Shown: piece by piece, positions 37,801-50,715 of the stretch
Numbering within the stretch: position 1 is the stretch's first letter
How the letters are laid out: each line of letters begins with the position of its first letter
From: Pomacea canaliculata
Lineage: Eukaryota; Mollusca; Gastropoda; Architaenioglossa; Ampullariidae
DNA length: 64,000 nucleotides
Direction of reading: 5' to 3'
NCBI RefSeq assembly: GCF_003073045.1
Contig: NC_037600.1
Span: 13,845,188 to 13,909,187, forward strand
Position numbers and translations under genes: made by a program
Notes under the pieces: model-generated
Seen by the model: the letters and a program-made list of their open reading frames with translations, nothing else
Databases searched by the model: none
Told to the model about the DNA's origin: nothing

Positions 37801-40248
37801 CTGAGCATGGCGAGGAACGTTTCTGAAGAGTCTGCCCACGTGGAAGATTCACAGGTGGTGTACTTCCCCATCAGACTTCGCTGCTACCTGTCCATGCCAT
37901 TAATATTTAAAGGTGAACGTCAGCTTCAACTGAAGTATTAGTAGCAATACTAAGGCACCACTATAACACACAAACACACACACAGATTATGACAAAAGTG
38001 GGTGGACAATGAGTAATACGGTTCACGGCGCTTTTTATTTTTGTTATTTTTTCATTACTTCATTGAATAAATGGAAGGAGCATCGAGCAAGCCTTTATGG
38101 ACATTGATGTTCAGTGGAATGTGTTACTTTGTGTGATAGATTCAGTGACAAGTTTTAGGAATACATACATTCTTGTGAAGTACTTACTTTTGGCCCATTG
38201 TGTGTGTGAGAGAGTGAGTGGGGAAGAATTATATGCAGCTATCGATACAAATTTTAGTTATTAAGATAATTTTTTGTATCAAACGTTTGGCTAGTTGACA
38301 ATATATAATACGTCAGATATGTATTTGTGTCATATAAATATAGAACATGTATCAAGAAATGTTGTAGAGACCATTATCTTGTCTTGGTAGGTAACCTGGA
38401 AGAGGCAAAGAATTTGGTGGAAGAAGCTCTGGAGCTATGTTCCCAGCTCACGACCTATCATCCAGACAGAACCACACTGCTTAACAACCTTGGTCTCATC
38501 TACGAACGCAGTGAGTGTCTAGGCTCTTAACAACCTTTATTACTGATTTTAACCTAAAGGGCATGTAATACTTGTGTTATTTCATGTTAACAGGCAGTGA
38601 CAATCAGGACCTGGCGCTGCATTATTACCGACAATCTCTGCAGGAAAGGAGAGGGCTCCCCAGCATGGCGCCTACAGACCTGGTTCCTACGCTTGTCAAC
38701 GTTGGCATGCAGTACAGCAGGAGAGGACATTATGGTAAGACACCCATCACGTGACCTGTACGATTAATAGTCAACCCTGGCACAGACTACATTCATAGCC
38801 CCTAGCGGCCAATAGCTCTACATCAAAGATAATTTTGTTTTGTCGTTTTAACCTTCTTAAAATGTTTTGTGTACTTGCATTAATTTTAAAGGCAACGTTA
38901 AGGGTTCACGGACAATAACTCCACCAGTCTAAAAAGTGAACTACTAATTACCTCCCTTCTCCCGAAGAATTAGTCTTTAAAGATAATTTCAGTGATAATA
39001 ACATCACTTGAACTGATAATCCCCAAGAAGGAAAGATGTCTCCATACATGTCTTTCAGTAATTCCAAAACTACACTTGAATGGACACTTATTATGCTACT
39101 TAAACAAAATCTAATAGGAAAACACATATTTGTTTATTGGTGTCGTGCATGTACACATGTGCGATTACATGTGTGGATTTGTGTGTATGCATTCGCGTGC
39201 TTGACTGCTTGTGTTGCATTCATTGGTACAGAGAAGGCAATGGCGCACATACAAGAAGCCTTGAAGATCCGGGAACAATACGGGTGTCTACACTACAACA
39301 CAGCCTTAACCCAAACGAGTCTTGCGCAAGTCTGCATCTTGAGGTGACTATGGACACCTCCTCTAAAAGTCGGTTCCGATAATTGGTTGCATGCGTGGTC
39401 TTTAAACCAAGTCTTAAATCGCTGGCTTGAGGTGCAAGTCGACATTGCTAAGTGTGCAACTGACCCACGGTGCCTCATATCACGTTCATTCATGACTTCT
39501 TGTTGCTTTTTTCTTTTTATCTTTTTATCATCAACATTGAAATTATCGACGAGTCTGACGTCGGAACTCACATTTCACCCCATGATGCAACCTATTTTAA
39601 CACAGACACGACTTCCAGAGTGCAGCGGGCTATTTGCTGAAGTCCAGAAGCATCCTGACAAAGTGCACTCCCCAGCATGAACTTCGCGGTCACGTGTCAC
39701 TGCTCTTAGCCCATGTGTACGTCACACCGCCCCTCTATGACGCCGGCCAGGTGAGTCACTACCTGCAGGAGGTGCTGGAGGTGCTTGATGTCAGGCAGCA
39801 GAGTCGCAGCTCGTCAGGCACGTTGATGGTGTTGTCATGTGCGGAGCATTGCATGCAGCTGGGCGGCTGGCGTTGGAGCGAGATGGACCCCTACCTGAAG
39901 GTGGTTGAACAGGTGGGTCGTGTCACAAAACTCGTAACTCCGCTTATTTGCGTTCATCGTCTCGCCTCTACTGTCTTTTTTGTTTGTTATTTTTTGTAGC
40001 TGCTGACACAGTTTAAAGGCGACCTGTCTCCACAGCTCAAGGAACACCACGCCATCTTTGAAAAAGTCAAGAAACTCGAAGGACAAGGGGACACCATCAG
40101 GGCCGAGCAGCTGGAGGAACTGACGTCACACGTGGTGGCCGCCTGTCATTTTTGCAACATATTTTACGACGATAAAGACTTCAGAGAACTGTGGAGACGA
40201 GTGGAGATGAACATAGATGACCAAAGCAGAGTTTCTGACCTCACGTAA
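34813..40248 (+). pseudogene. TPR-repeat protein, array copy 2 (probably a pseudogene)
   Basis: All ten exons of the family are present: 34813-35093, 35699-35875, 36409-36580, 37197-37341, 37798-37912, 38391-38510, 38594-38734, 39232-39343, 39606-39912, 40000-40248. Exon 1 is one base short of a whole number of codons near 35055-35070, so the frame ends at 35080-35082 after 89 codons. Exon 5 is also one base short at its start (GGTGCTGAGC for GGTATCTGAGC in copy 1, near 37800). Exon 1 has an expanded glutamine run (six CAG then three CAA at 34921-34947). Splice sites remain good throughout and exons 6-10 are open. The conserved upstream block found before the other copies is missing, and a LINE tail lies upstream. 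Two slips plus loss of the presumed 5' exon favour a true, fairly recent pseudogene. Exon sequence groups with copy 1 in exons 1, 5 and 8. Confidence 0.7.
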
Positions 40249-40328
40249 CAGCTGTGGACACCAAAGACTGTCCTGCCTGGTGTGGACTTCCAGCCTCGTT
40301 TCCAGATGTGCTTTTTAAAAATTAGTTT

Positions 40329-40334
40329 AATAAA
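40329..40334 (+). terminator. Polyadenylation signal, TPR copy 2
   Basis: AATAAA in TTTAATAAAAGGAACAAAT, about 80 bases after the stop codon. The same context occurs after copy 3; copy 1 has TGTAAGAAAAGGAAC at this place. Confidence 0.6.
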
Positions 40335-40867
40335 AGGAACAAATCTATGCTACATACATGGTGCAGCAGGGGGCGGAGTTAAGTTAGTCACATGAAAGTA
40401 ACAGACGCTGTACGATGGCGGCTGTCATTATAAACAAGCTGTGCCATGACATTGCACCTGGTGGTGGCGACAATTTTTAGAACTGATTTAGTGTCACAAG
40501 ACACTTACAGTTTGATGCATGGGAGACGGAGGACATGTGGACTGGCTAATGCACAATAATTACAAACAGGAAGTCTAGTCAGCGCCGGGTGTAGTTTAAA
40601 TTTCATGAGAGTAATGTGAAGCCGTGGAGTGAAGATGAATTTCCCACTGTTTGTACATGCATTCTGTAGGAGCAATCCATTATTATCTTGACAAACAGAA
40701 TTTTCTGCATTTTTTTTTTTTGGTGGATGAAGTATTTTAATAAACTCTGCTCTACTTGATTCCTGTGTTGTGATTATCTGGCACCACAACCTCTAACAAT
40801 AGCGCCAACACATTCACTGCACAATGACTCATTTAGCGATGCTTTTCCCGAGAAAGGCCAACCACGC

Positions 40868-41068
40868 AATGGCCACACGAGTGTTGCTTACTGCGCATGC
40901 CCATTCACACTTCCGGCTTGTCGTTAGTCGATAATTGGCTTGTACACAACAATCGAGCCACGACAAAGGGCGCTTGTGCCACGTATGTAGGGAACAGTCT
41001 TTCAGAAGAGTTCTTTGATTTCTGCTATCAGCTTGCAATTTCAGAAAATATTTTTTGGAAAAGTAAAG
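40868..41068 (+). promoter_or_regulatory. Conserved upstream block of TPR copy 3, possible 5' noncoding exon
   Basis: Alignable with 24231-24431 and 50520-50715. It contains TTACTGCGCATGCCC (NRF-1-like), CGAGCCACGACAAAGGGCGC and TTTGATTTCTGCTATCA, and ends GTAAAG|GTAAGG. A matching acceptor TTAG lies at 42847-42850, three bases before the start codon of copy 3. Confidence 0.45.
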
Positions 41069-41269
41069 GTAAGGCACCTCAGACTTTCTCTCTTTCGTGT
41101 AATGATGTTTATTTGTTTACATCCCCCCACACACACACTGAAGGTGAACACAGTGATTTACATGCATTATATGGACATTCATTATGTTACCACCATCCAT
41201 CCAGCACAGAAAGACGAGGTTGGCGACATAAAGAGTGTATACAAAGATGTGCTCCATAACATGTAGACA

Positions 41270-42853
41270 ATGAGAGAGAGAGAGTGGCTAACACGAGGAC
41301 TTTTCTCCACCAGACGATTACTTTTGACAAGATGTTACATTTACTTAATTAATCCAGCAACTTTATACCACCCTACCCAGCTAGTTATGTGGAATCAACA
41401 TCTTAACAACGTGCATCACTCACCTTTGACCCTGGAACCCGTTTCTACACCCCCACCGCTCCCTGTTGGTTCGGGTGTCTTGGTTCAGATTTCATTTCGG
41501 GGATCGGTGTTCTTTTTATACAATCAACGCCTTCGTAACAGAACCGGGCTGAAACATTTTTTTCGGCCACATTGCCGTCAGCTGTGTCGTTATTTTCTAT
41601 TTTTGTTTTATATTGAATATATATTGGCGTGGCGACCCTGTGATTTGGCGGCTTGGTGCAGGTGCCCCTGCCACTATGCCCCCTTTCCTTCGTATCTACA
41701 CGTCAGTGATACAAGTTTCCACTTGTCTGAGGGACTCGTGACTGTACTCAGCTCAAACCAGGAGGACAAACCGTTGTTGCCAGAAGTCGACAGTCGTTTC
41801 GATTAACAACGGAAGGAGATAAGACCATAGGGACGCTCAGACGGATAATTTTACATCTCTTTGATTTTGAATCTTCAGTTCAACTTGACATCGCTAGTGA
41901 CCATGTGCATGTTCTTACATGTCAACATCTTCCTGTTGTGCTTTCAGTCCCAGTGTGTAAACAAGATCCGGGTTTTTGTTGTGTAGCTAAGATAACTTGA
42001 CATTAAGAGGGAGGTTAAACAAACACAGGCTGTCGGTGGTCAGTTGTGTTTTTTTCACGGGTAGGGGGTTTGATAACCCTTATCTCACTAGCTTTCCTGC
42101 GCAGTAGACAACGGGTGTTTGCGAGAACAGTCCTCACTGGAATTTTAAACACACAGGCAGTGATTGCATGCAGCGATCTTTAGTATCAACCACCTGCCAT
42201 TTCACAGCAACATCCAGTTCAGTTTCATGCTAACACCAAATTCTACTTGATTCAACGTCCAGAGACGGTAGTTATAAATAGAGGATAAGTCTTTGCCCTG
42301 TGGGAAAATGGGAAACCCGATGAAAATCGTCCTGTTTCCAATGTTAAAACCTAACGGGAGCTATTTCATGTTACTTTACCCCAGGGCATCTTTTCCACCT
42401 CCTTATAATTACGGTTCATTGTCTGGGGTCTGAATATCGGTTTATAATTATATAGAAAAAGACGCTTGTCTTTGAGTTCCCTGTGTTGCCCTAGGGCAAA
42501 GACTTACCCTCGCTTCATAGTTACCGCTCCAGAGATATTTCGCGTTAACATCCGGTGCTATTTCATAGTAATATCAGTGTTATGTTATATTAATATCCTG
42601 TGTTACCTCATTTTATTATTTAGTGCTTACTTTTATCATTTTTGTCGACGACGAGGACGACGACGACCACCACCATATTCATTTACGCTTTACATGTCAT
42701 CAACATTCATTTATGAATATAATTTATTATCACTTGAATATACGAATCATAACAATCGTGTCTAACAATTTAAGTTGTCACGTGTTCAGAGTCAGCAAGG
42801 TGAGCCAGCTTTTCCAGCCAGACAAGCTCGTGCGAGAAAACCCTCGTTAGACG
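41270..42853. other. Spacer upstream of TPR copy 3
   Basis: No independent gene is seen. Large parts align with DNA before copy 4 (50940-52000), for example ATTGCCGTCAGCTGTGTCG and TATTGAATATATATTGGCGT, and some with DNA before copy 2. A GAC-rich simple repeat lies near 42642-42672, and the conserved CACGTG stretch is at 42779-42784. Confidence 0.5.
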
Positions 42854-45800
42854 ATGGAGATGACTGAGGAAAAGGACACCGACGAGCAGGTGAGGGAGTT
42901 GGCGCGGCTGCTACAGGCCGGCGACTTCTCACAGGTGGCGCTACAGGCCGTGATGGACTGCCGCCAGCAGCAGGAGGATGATGTAAAGAATGCTGGGAGG
43001 ATGCAAACCGTGCTTTATATGCTCACCCACTACTGCCCGCAGACGCAGGAGGTCACGGGGTCATTGCCGCAGAACGTTGAGTCACTGCTTCTGTCCCCCA
43101 CTATCCGACTGAGTCACATGGTGACGGACGACCAGGTAGGATATGAGAAGGTAACCGTTAGCTTAGCAAAAAAAAAATTATCACTGAAATTCTCGAGAAA
43201 TAATTCTCCGAGGCTTCTTTTTAAAAAAGAAAAATTAGGATACATATATTTTCTTTGATTAAACAGTGTACGTGAGGCTTTCTGCAAACGTTTCTAACTT
43301 GTCTACCCTTAATAATAATAAACCGCTGACGTCACCAGGCCAGGTTACGTGTGGTGACGTTCCTTGGAAACGTACTGGAGCATGCGCAGACCAAACTGAT
43401 GATGGAGTCGCAGCAGACCGTGGTGGGTTACGTCGCCGGCGACTGGCCTCGTCTGGAGCGAGTGCTGCGACAAGCCATCCATTGCACGAGAGACACGTAC
43501 CCGGCTTTTCTCCAGGTAAACTGTTACAAAACTGCTGCACAACACAAAAAGGTTTCAAGCGGACGAAAGGCTTATCGTTCCTCGACAGCTTACATATAGC
43601 TCATAGCTCAGTTAATAGTTACATAGCTCATAGCTCAGTTAATTTAAAAATAACATTTTGTATGTATTGTCACATATCAGTCCGTGCCTCCATGTTTTAA
43701 AGTCAATTTAATCCCTTCGCTGTTTATAAATTACAATGGTAAATAACATGTATTGATGAGTGAGAGCGTCAGCGAGGAAAGGGAGATCACTCTAGCGAAA
43801 AAGAGAGGGGCGCAGACGACATTGGCGGACATGAGAGTGGAAGGATGTCGTGTGAGTGTTAATGTGAGCGTATATGCTAGAAGTAATTTTTTGCCTAGCC
43901 AAGGTTTTTTTTTTTTTTTCTGTTTACGAGCGATTGAGGTAGGTAGCGCCCTTGTGATCGACGATTCGTCTAGATCTGATCTTTTTGCTTTCGGTGAAGC
44001 GCCCAGCAGTGTGTAGACAGTGTGTACAGTGTGAACTGTGTGTACAGTCGGCTTCTTGTCGCCAACAAAATGTAAATGAGATCTATGAGTAAAGTACTAA
44101 ATGACTGCTGGTGCGATTATTAACCACATGATAAGAATTGAGATTAAGAGTGGAGGTTATGATTAAGAATTAAAATTAAGAGTTATTTAAGTGTGATTGA
44201 TCGGGGAAGACCCCGGATTGTAAACATTGCATGTGCCCATAACTGTTTCGCCGATAGAATATTGTATTGAGGCGGATTATTATTTATGCATATGTGTCTT
44301 GAAGTTTGTGAAATCCTGAGCCATTCAGCAACTCATTAACATCTTGTGGACAGCCTCGGGCAATCGTGTTGTGTGTGAACGAACGCGTACGGACGTCGTG
44401 TGTGTGTGTTGAGAGAGAGAGAGCGGCGTCCGTGACATGTATAGGCATGCCTTACACGTCCAACTCAAGCAAGAACAGTATCTTTTCTCGTGAAAAATGG
44501 GATTGAGACCGTTTAAAAGAAATTTTTAGAGACTGATAGTTTCGGTCATTTCTTCAGTCTTTGAAAACGCTTTGCTGTCATTTCATTTTCCGTGTTCCTG
44601 CTTTTGAAGTTGTGATTAATGACGCTGCTGTATCTGTTTCGATGTCGTTGTTGTTATTATTACAGCTGCTAACACATTTTCGTAGTTACAGTTAATGTCT
44701 TGCCGCTGTTAAACGCAGACGACATGTCGACAGGTGGCGCTTGCAGCGGACAGACTACTCGTCAGGTGTTTCCCCAAAGAAGCGAAGAAGTTTTTGGAGG
44801 ACATGGCTCACGCTGCCGAGATGTTCGGGACTTCACGTGACCATGCCGTGCTGTGGGGCTTGACGGGAAATGCTATGAGCCAATATGAAGGTCTGTTGTT
44901 ATGGAGATAAGAAAACTTTCCCTATATTTAGCCTTTAGAGTTAAAAGCTCCAGTTGAATGCCTGGGAAATGTTTACTAATAAAATAATGCACGTTACTGG
45001 TTTATGTGTAGGATTCACTTTATTATTCTTTATAAACTACGTTTATTTTGAAAACTTTAAGCCGGTAGTAAATAGGAAGAATTTGAAACAAGCAGATACA
45101 TAACGCTATCTTCAATAACTGGTCAAAAGTTAAAGGGCCCTGTATTGGAGTAATCCCTCTTTAAATGCCGCAGTCGTATTATAGCAAAACCTAGAGAAAA
45201 TTTGGTATTTATTTTTATTTTTTCACTTTCTTTTATCTCACAGGCACAGACTGGGACGAGGCTCTTGGCCGAGTGAGAGATTCCGTCAGCAAACTGTCAG
45301 AAGCAGAGCCTTGTGTACATTACGCGCGCATGTTGTTTGACCTCGGTCTTATACACTTCCGCCTGGGTCATCATGATGAAGCTTATAGGTATCTTGTCCT
45401 ACTTAATCTGAATCAATAAGCATCTGCAATTTTTAATGTTAGCCTACGAACATGCCATTGAGCAGAAAAACACCCGTTGATGCTGACGTCACCGTTCTGA
45501 CCTCTTTCTGAACTTGATGTCGGGTCATCCTCTCAGGATTATCCTCTTGAACACTACTTAACTAAAAAAACAAGCGTCATGTGCCCTGTGACCTTTCACC
45601 CATGGTAGTACCTGTTGACAGGTACTTCAACATGGCGAGGGGCCTTCCTCCAGACGCTGATCATGGGGATGAATCACAGGTGGTGTACTTCCCCATCAGA
45701 CTTCGCTGCTACCTGTCATTGCCATTAATCTTTAGAGGTGAGCAGACATCAGTACTGCGTGAACTGAAGTATTAGTAGCAATACTAGTGCATCACTGGCT

Positions 45801-48800
45801 ATATAAAAGTATGCATGCTATACATATTCACACTATACATATATACACACATAAAGGTTGTGACGAAAGCATGTTTACAACATGTTTACAAACGAGTCAT
45901 GGTACTTCTGATTTTTGTTATATTTTCATTATTTCGTTAAATGAGCAGAAGGAGCATCGAGCAAGCATTTAAAGACATTGATGTTCACTGGAATCTGTGT
46001 TACTCTGTGTCACAGCTTCAGAGACAAGTTCCAGGAATGTTGGGACATTACTTTTTTGGCCCTATATATATATATGTGTGTGTGTGCCTTTTGTGTGTGT
46101 GTGTGTGAGTCATTTATATATTTCTTTAAAGACATTTTACTTATTTTATGTTTGCGTCATGTAGATATTTCATATGTATAAAGAAATTGTAGAGACCATT
46201 ATCTTGTCTTGTTAGGTAAACTGACAGAGGCAAAGAAGATGGTGGAAGAAGCACTGGAGCTATGTTCCCAGCTCACGACCTATCATCCAGACAGAACAAC
46301 ACTGCTTAACAACCTTGGTCTCATCTACGAACGCAGTGAGTGTCTAGGTTCTTAATAAACTGTTGTGACACAGCAAACGAAACATTCGTGACATTATGGA
46401 CGTTTATTGCTGTCGATTGCTGTCGGTCTGCCGAGACCAACGCTTAGCCTCTTGCGAAGTTCTCTGCTGTTAGTCTCCGCGAGCCTTAACAGTGAATGTG
46501 ACTAAGCCGGAAGCTTTGCAAACACCTGCCAGTTAATCTGAAATGTAAATAAAGCGGAAGCTTTGTCGTCTAATGCCTCGTTTTAGCAGTTAACTGGAAA
46601 AAATCGTCTGCTAGCAGTCCAGTAATACTAGTTCGTGACGGATCTGCTGTTTAAAATGTGTCACTAACATGGTAATCAAAAAGTTTGTTTTAATAATAAT
46701 AGTACTTACTAATCCTACTCGCAAATAAATGGTCAATAGAACTCAAAGTAAGGATTACCGTAAAGTTGATTTTATTATAGAGCGGTTAGAAGTTCCGGTA
46801 GGCCCTCGCTATCAAGATGGTGTGTCGTCAACAAACTACTTCTTGGTCTCGGTAATAAAATACTCAAACTTACACTGAAGCTCTTCGTGTGTCTGTCGTT
46901 TATTCTTCACTAGCATCTGAATATATTTTTTATTAACTATTTAAAAGGCATTCAGAAGATGGATGCCACGCCCAAACAAACGTGACAGAACGAAAAGAGT
47001 GAGTGAGCGAATGAGAAAAGAAATTGAATGAAAGTCTCTAATACATAAGTGGTGTTCTGTATACCTGTTCTGGAAAAGGCCTATGGTTAACCTTAACCTC
47101 GATTTATCTCACCTGTATTTATTTATTGTCAAAACATAGGGCATAGAATTCTAGTCAGCTGTTGATGAGCAAATGATGATGATGACAAGGACGACGACGA
47201 CGATTTTGATTTTAACCTAAAGGACATGTAATACTTGTGTTATTTCATGTAACAGGCGGTGATAATCAGGACCTGGCGCTGCATTTTTACCGACAATCTC
47301 TGCAGGAAAGGAGAGGGCTTCCCAGCATGCCGCCTTCAGACCTGGTTCCTTTGATTATCAACGTGGGCATGCAGTACATCAGAAGAGGACGTTTAGGTAA
47401 GACACCCATCACGTGACCTCTAAGCCGTCTAAGGTTTATAGGCGACCCAGGCACCGCCTACACTCTGAGCCCCTAGCGGCCAAATGTTGCTCTACATCAA
47501 AGACAATTCCAGATTTACTTCCATTACAAACATATGTAGAGTTACTAAGTTGTTTTGACCTTTTAACTTTCGTAGAAAGTTGTGTTTACTTACATTTATT
47601 TTAAAGGCAGCGTAAAAGGTTTACGACCAATAACTCTACACGTCTACGTAAATTCGAACTATTGTGTCCCTTCCTACTCCTGAAGAATTTGTCTTTAAAG
47701 AACAACCCGAGTGCAACCAGTGTGTGTGTATAAACTCCTCTGCGTGCGTGACGGCTTGTGTTGCATGTATTATTACAGACGAGGCAATGGTCCACCTTCA
47801 AGAGGCATTGGAGATTCGGAAACAGTGTGGATGGCTGCACTACAACACAGCCTTAACCCTAAAGAACCTCGCGCGAGTCTGCATCTTGAGGTGACTATCG
47901 ACACCTCTATTAAAAGTCGTTTCCAGTGGTTTATGTACAGTCTGAGCTCGCTGGTTTGATTGCAACGTGTGGATCTTAATAGTTGAGTAGAACGCTTGGA
48001 AACCAATGGGTTGAAACTCCTTTTCTAGATTTTACATGCACGCGAGCCAATGGATAATTTTGGAAGATGTGCGGAAAGATGTGGGCCTCATGCCAAGTCC
48101 GATTAAGGATCTCTCATGTAACCGACCCCAAAGGTGTAACATCCTGAGGAAACAAAGGAAGAGTCTACGGTCATTCACATTTAGTAAAGACGTTTTATTA
48201 CATAAATATTCTTTTTGCTTAAAACTCCTTACGGTGTTAACACAAAATGTTTTCGTGTTAACACGTGCAAAGTTTTTATTTTAATTCATTTTTTGTAAGA
48301 TTTTGCTCTTTTTCTCTCCGTAGTCTCTTTTTATTTAGTTATATATGCTTCTTTTTCCTTCTTATCTTATTTTTTATTAACATTGAAATAATCGACGAGA
48401 TTGATGTCGGAACTCATTGATTTAACTCGTTTTAACACAGACAAGACTTCCAGGGTGCGGAGGACTATTTGCTGAAGTCCAGGAGCATCCTGGAAAAGTG
48501 CACTCCTCAGCATGAACAGCGCGGTCACGTGTCACTGTTCTTGGCCCATGTGTACGTCACACCGTCCCTCTATGACGCCGGCCAGGTGAGTCGCTACCTG
48601 CAGGAGGTGCTGGAGGTGCTTGATGTCAGGCAGCAGAGCCGCAGCTCGTCAGGCAAGTTGATGGTGCTGTCATGTGCGGAGCATTGCATGCAGCTGGGCG
48701 GCTGGCGTTGGAGGGAGATGGACCCCTACCTGAAGGTGGTTGAAGAGGTGGGTCGTGTCTGTGCGTGTACGTGTGTATAGGTGTGTTTTACTTTATGAGG

Positions 48801-49499
48801 GCGTATATTTGCTGTGTATGTATATGGGCGCGCTAGTACCTTGCTGCGTGTCCACGTGTTCATACGTTTGTGCATGTGTGGTCTTCTTCCTGTGCGCGTG
48901 CGTGCTTCTCTGTGCAGTGATGTCTGCATCAGTGCGCACATGGGTTTATATGTGTATATTATTGCGTATTTTTCTTGCACATGTCTGCGTATGTATGGAA
49001 GAGAGAGAGAGGAGATTAAGAAATTAATTTTTAATGTTTTCATAGTTGTGTATGGATAATTTGATACACATAATGTTTGTGGTAATATATGAATATCCAA
49101 ATATTATTTAGGGCTCACAGAAATGCATGGCTTAGAAACGCCTCCGGTAATATTCACCTGGTGAAAGAAGAGATGTACGAGAAATGCACAAAACTCGTAA
49201 ATCCGCTTATTTACCTTTATCGTCTCCTCTCTACTGTCTGTTCTTTGTAGCTGCTGAAGCAGTTTGAAGGCGACCTGTCTCCACAGCTCAAGGAGCACCA
49301 CGCCATCTTTGAAAAAGTCAAGAAACTCGAAGGACAAGGGGACACCGTCAGGGCTGAGCAGCTGGAGGAACTGACGTCACACGTGGTGGCCGCCTGTCAT
49401 TTTTGCAACATATTTTACGACGATAAAGACTTCAGAGAACTGTGGAGACGAGTGGAGATGAACAGAGATGACCAAAGCAAAGTCTCTGATCTCATGTAA
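42854..49499 (+). CDS. TPR-repeat protein, array copy 3 (intact)
   Basis: The only copy open from start to stop. Exons: 42854-43135, 43339-43515, 44719-44890, 45244-45388, 45622-45737, 46216-46335, 47256-47396, 47779-47890, 48441-48747, 49251-49499; 1821 bases, 606 residues, all GT-AG with matching phases. Residues 1-210 are helical without clear repeats (RELARLLQAGDFSQVALQAV; VTFLGNVLEHAQTKLMMES). TPR-like helix pairs fill about 211-260 (LFDLGLIHFRLGHHDEAYRY) and 298-450 (AKKMVEEALELCSQL, LLNNLGLIYER, MVHLQEALEIRKQCG, AEDYLLKSRSILEKC). The end (525-606) has a conserved CHFCNIFYDDKDFRELWRR. There is no signal peptide or membrane segment, so it is probably a soluble scaffold. The match is to generic kinesin-light-chain-like TPR solenoids; no catalytic motif is seen and I do not recognise a function. 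Exon 3 could also start at 44734, five residues shorter. Confidence 0.85.
43754..44434. mobile_element. Unclassified insertion in intron 2 of TPR copy 3
   Basis: About 680 bases absent from the matching intron of copy 4 are flanked by an 8-base direct repeat ACATGTAT (43746-43753 and 44435-44442). The ends (TGATGAGTG... and ...GGCGTCCGTG) do not form a clear inverted repeat. The inner part is rich in GTGTACAGT-like repeats near 44010-44045. Its class is unknown, and the flanking repeat could be chance. Confidence 0.4.
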
Positions 49500-49579
49500 T
49501 AGTTGTGGACACCGAAGACTCACCTGTCTGGTTCGGACATCCAGCCTCCTTTCCAGGTGTGCTTTTTGAAAATTAGTTT

Positions 49580-49585
49580 AATAAA
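49580..49585 (+). terminator. Polyadenylation signal, TPR copy 3
   Basis: AATAAA in AGTTTAATAAAAGGAAC, about 80 bases after the stop codon, in the same place as in copy 2. Confidence 0.65.
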
Positions 49586-50093
49586 AGGAACAAATTTGCG
49601 CATGACAGAAATAACAGACCAGAGGGTGAAGTTATGGCTAGTCATATGACCTCAAATCGTCTGCTTCACTATGTCGATATGTGGCGCATTCTTCTGGCGA
49701 AGTTTCCACAATAATCCACATAACTCGAACTCTCGAGATGCAAATAAGTAATCTTGAATGTATGTGACTGATTGGACAGTGTGACTACAATGCGTCAAGT
49801 GTAGCTTAAAATGAGAAATATGTCTCAATGATGATGACCTTAAAAATTATCATCGGTGACTTTGCTGATGTGTAATGTCTTGGTCATCCAGTCCTTGTTA
49901 GCAAAGTCCAAAGCATGTGGCACTGGCAATATTGTATCAATCCTTGAACATCATCAGAACTTGCCAATAATAAAAGACACAATTTCGCGTTACGCTTACA
50001 GTCAAACAGTTTCAACAAGCATTCAAACCCCCAGTGCCAACAATGATACCAGTCGCTCCTCAGAAAATAGAAACAGATACGTAGGGACAGTAC

Positions 50094-50118
50094 AAAAAAA
50101 AAAAAAAAAAAAAAAAAA
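50094..50118. repeat. Poly-A tract of 25 A
   Basis: It ends a segment of roughly 49850-50118 that has no counterpart after the other copies. This looks like the 3' tail of a retroposed sequence on the plus strand. I do not recognise the body, and no flanking duplication was found. Confidence 0.55.
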
Positions 50119-50519
50119 CAACGTTTATTTACAGGCCCCACATGCGGAGGTTCAGCACAATACAAGCAAAACAGCTACTGGCCAGCAGGAGTAACGACAC
50201 GGTATCAAATGGTGACCCTCAGTGGTCAGAACTCTACAGACTGACTTGAATCTCTCCAGAATCTCACAAAAGACTTCTTGCCGGTTTACCACCCCTCACT
50301 AGCCAGTGATAACTTCCAGAAGCTTCCACGGCTTGAAAGTTTGGTTTTTTCTTTTTTGGTAGATGGGGTATTTTAATAAACTTTACTCTACTTTGGTTTT
50401 GATTCCTGTATTGTGATTATCTGGCATCACAACTTCTAACTGAAGTCCCAACACCTTCACTGCACAATGACTCACACGATTAGCGATGTTTTTTCCAAGA
50501 AAGAGCCAATACGCAATGG

Positions 50520-50715
50520 CCACACGAGTGTTGTTTACTGCGCATGCTCACTTACACTTCCGGGTTGTCGTAAGTCGATAATGAGCTTGTACACAACAAT
50601 CGAGCCACGACAAAGGGCGCTAGTGCCACGCATGTAGAGGACTGTCTTTCAGAAGAGTTCTTTGATTTCTGCTATCAACCTGTAATTTCAGAAAATATTT
50701 TGTGGGAAAGTAAAC
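50520..50715 (+). promoter_or_regulatory. Conserved upstream block of TPR copy 4, possible 5' noncoding exon
   Basis: Very similar to 40868-41068. It contains TTTACTGCGCATGCTC, CGAGCCACGACAAAGGGCGC and TTTGATTTCTGCTATCA, and ends GTAAAC|GTAAGG. The matching acceptor is ACTAG at 51997-52001. The stretch between block and start codon is shorter than in copy 3 because about 636 bases are missing next to the acceptor. Confidence 0.45.

Noticed and set aside
44010-44045. GTGTACAGT-type units considered as a CRISPR-like or tandem array
   Set aside because: Only a few irregular short units occur within an intron of a eukaryotic gene, without spacers of constant length.
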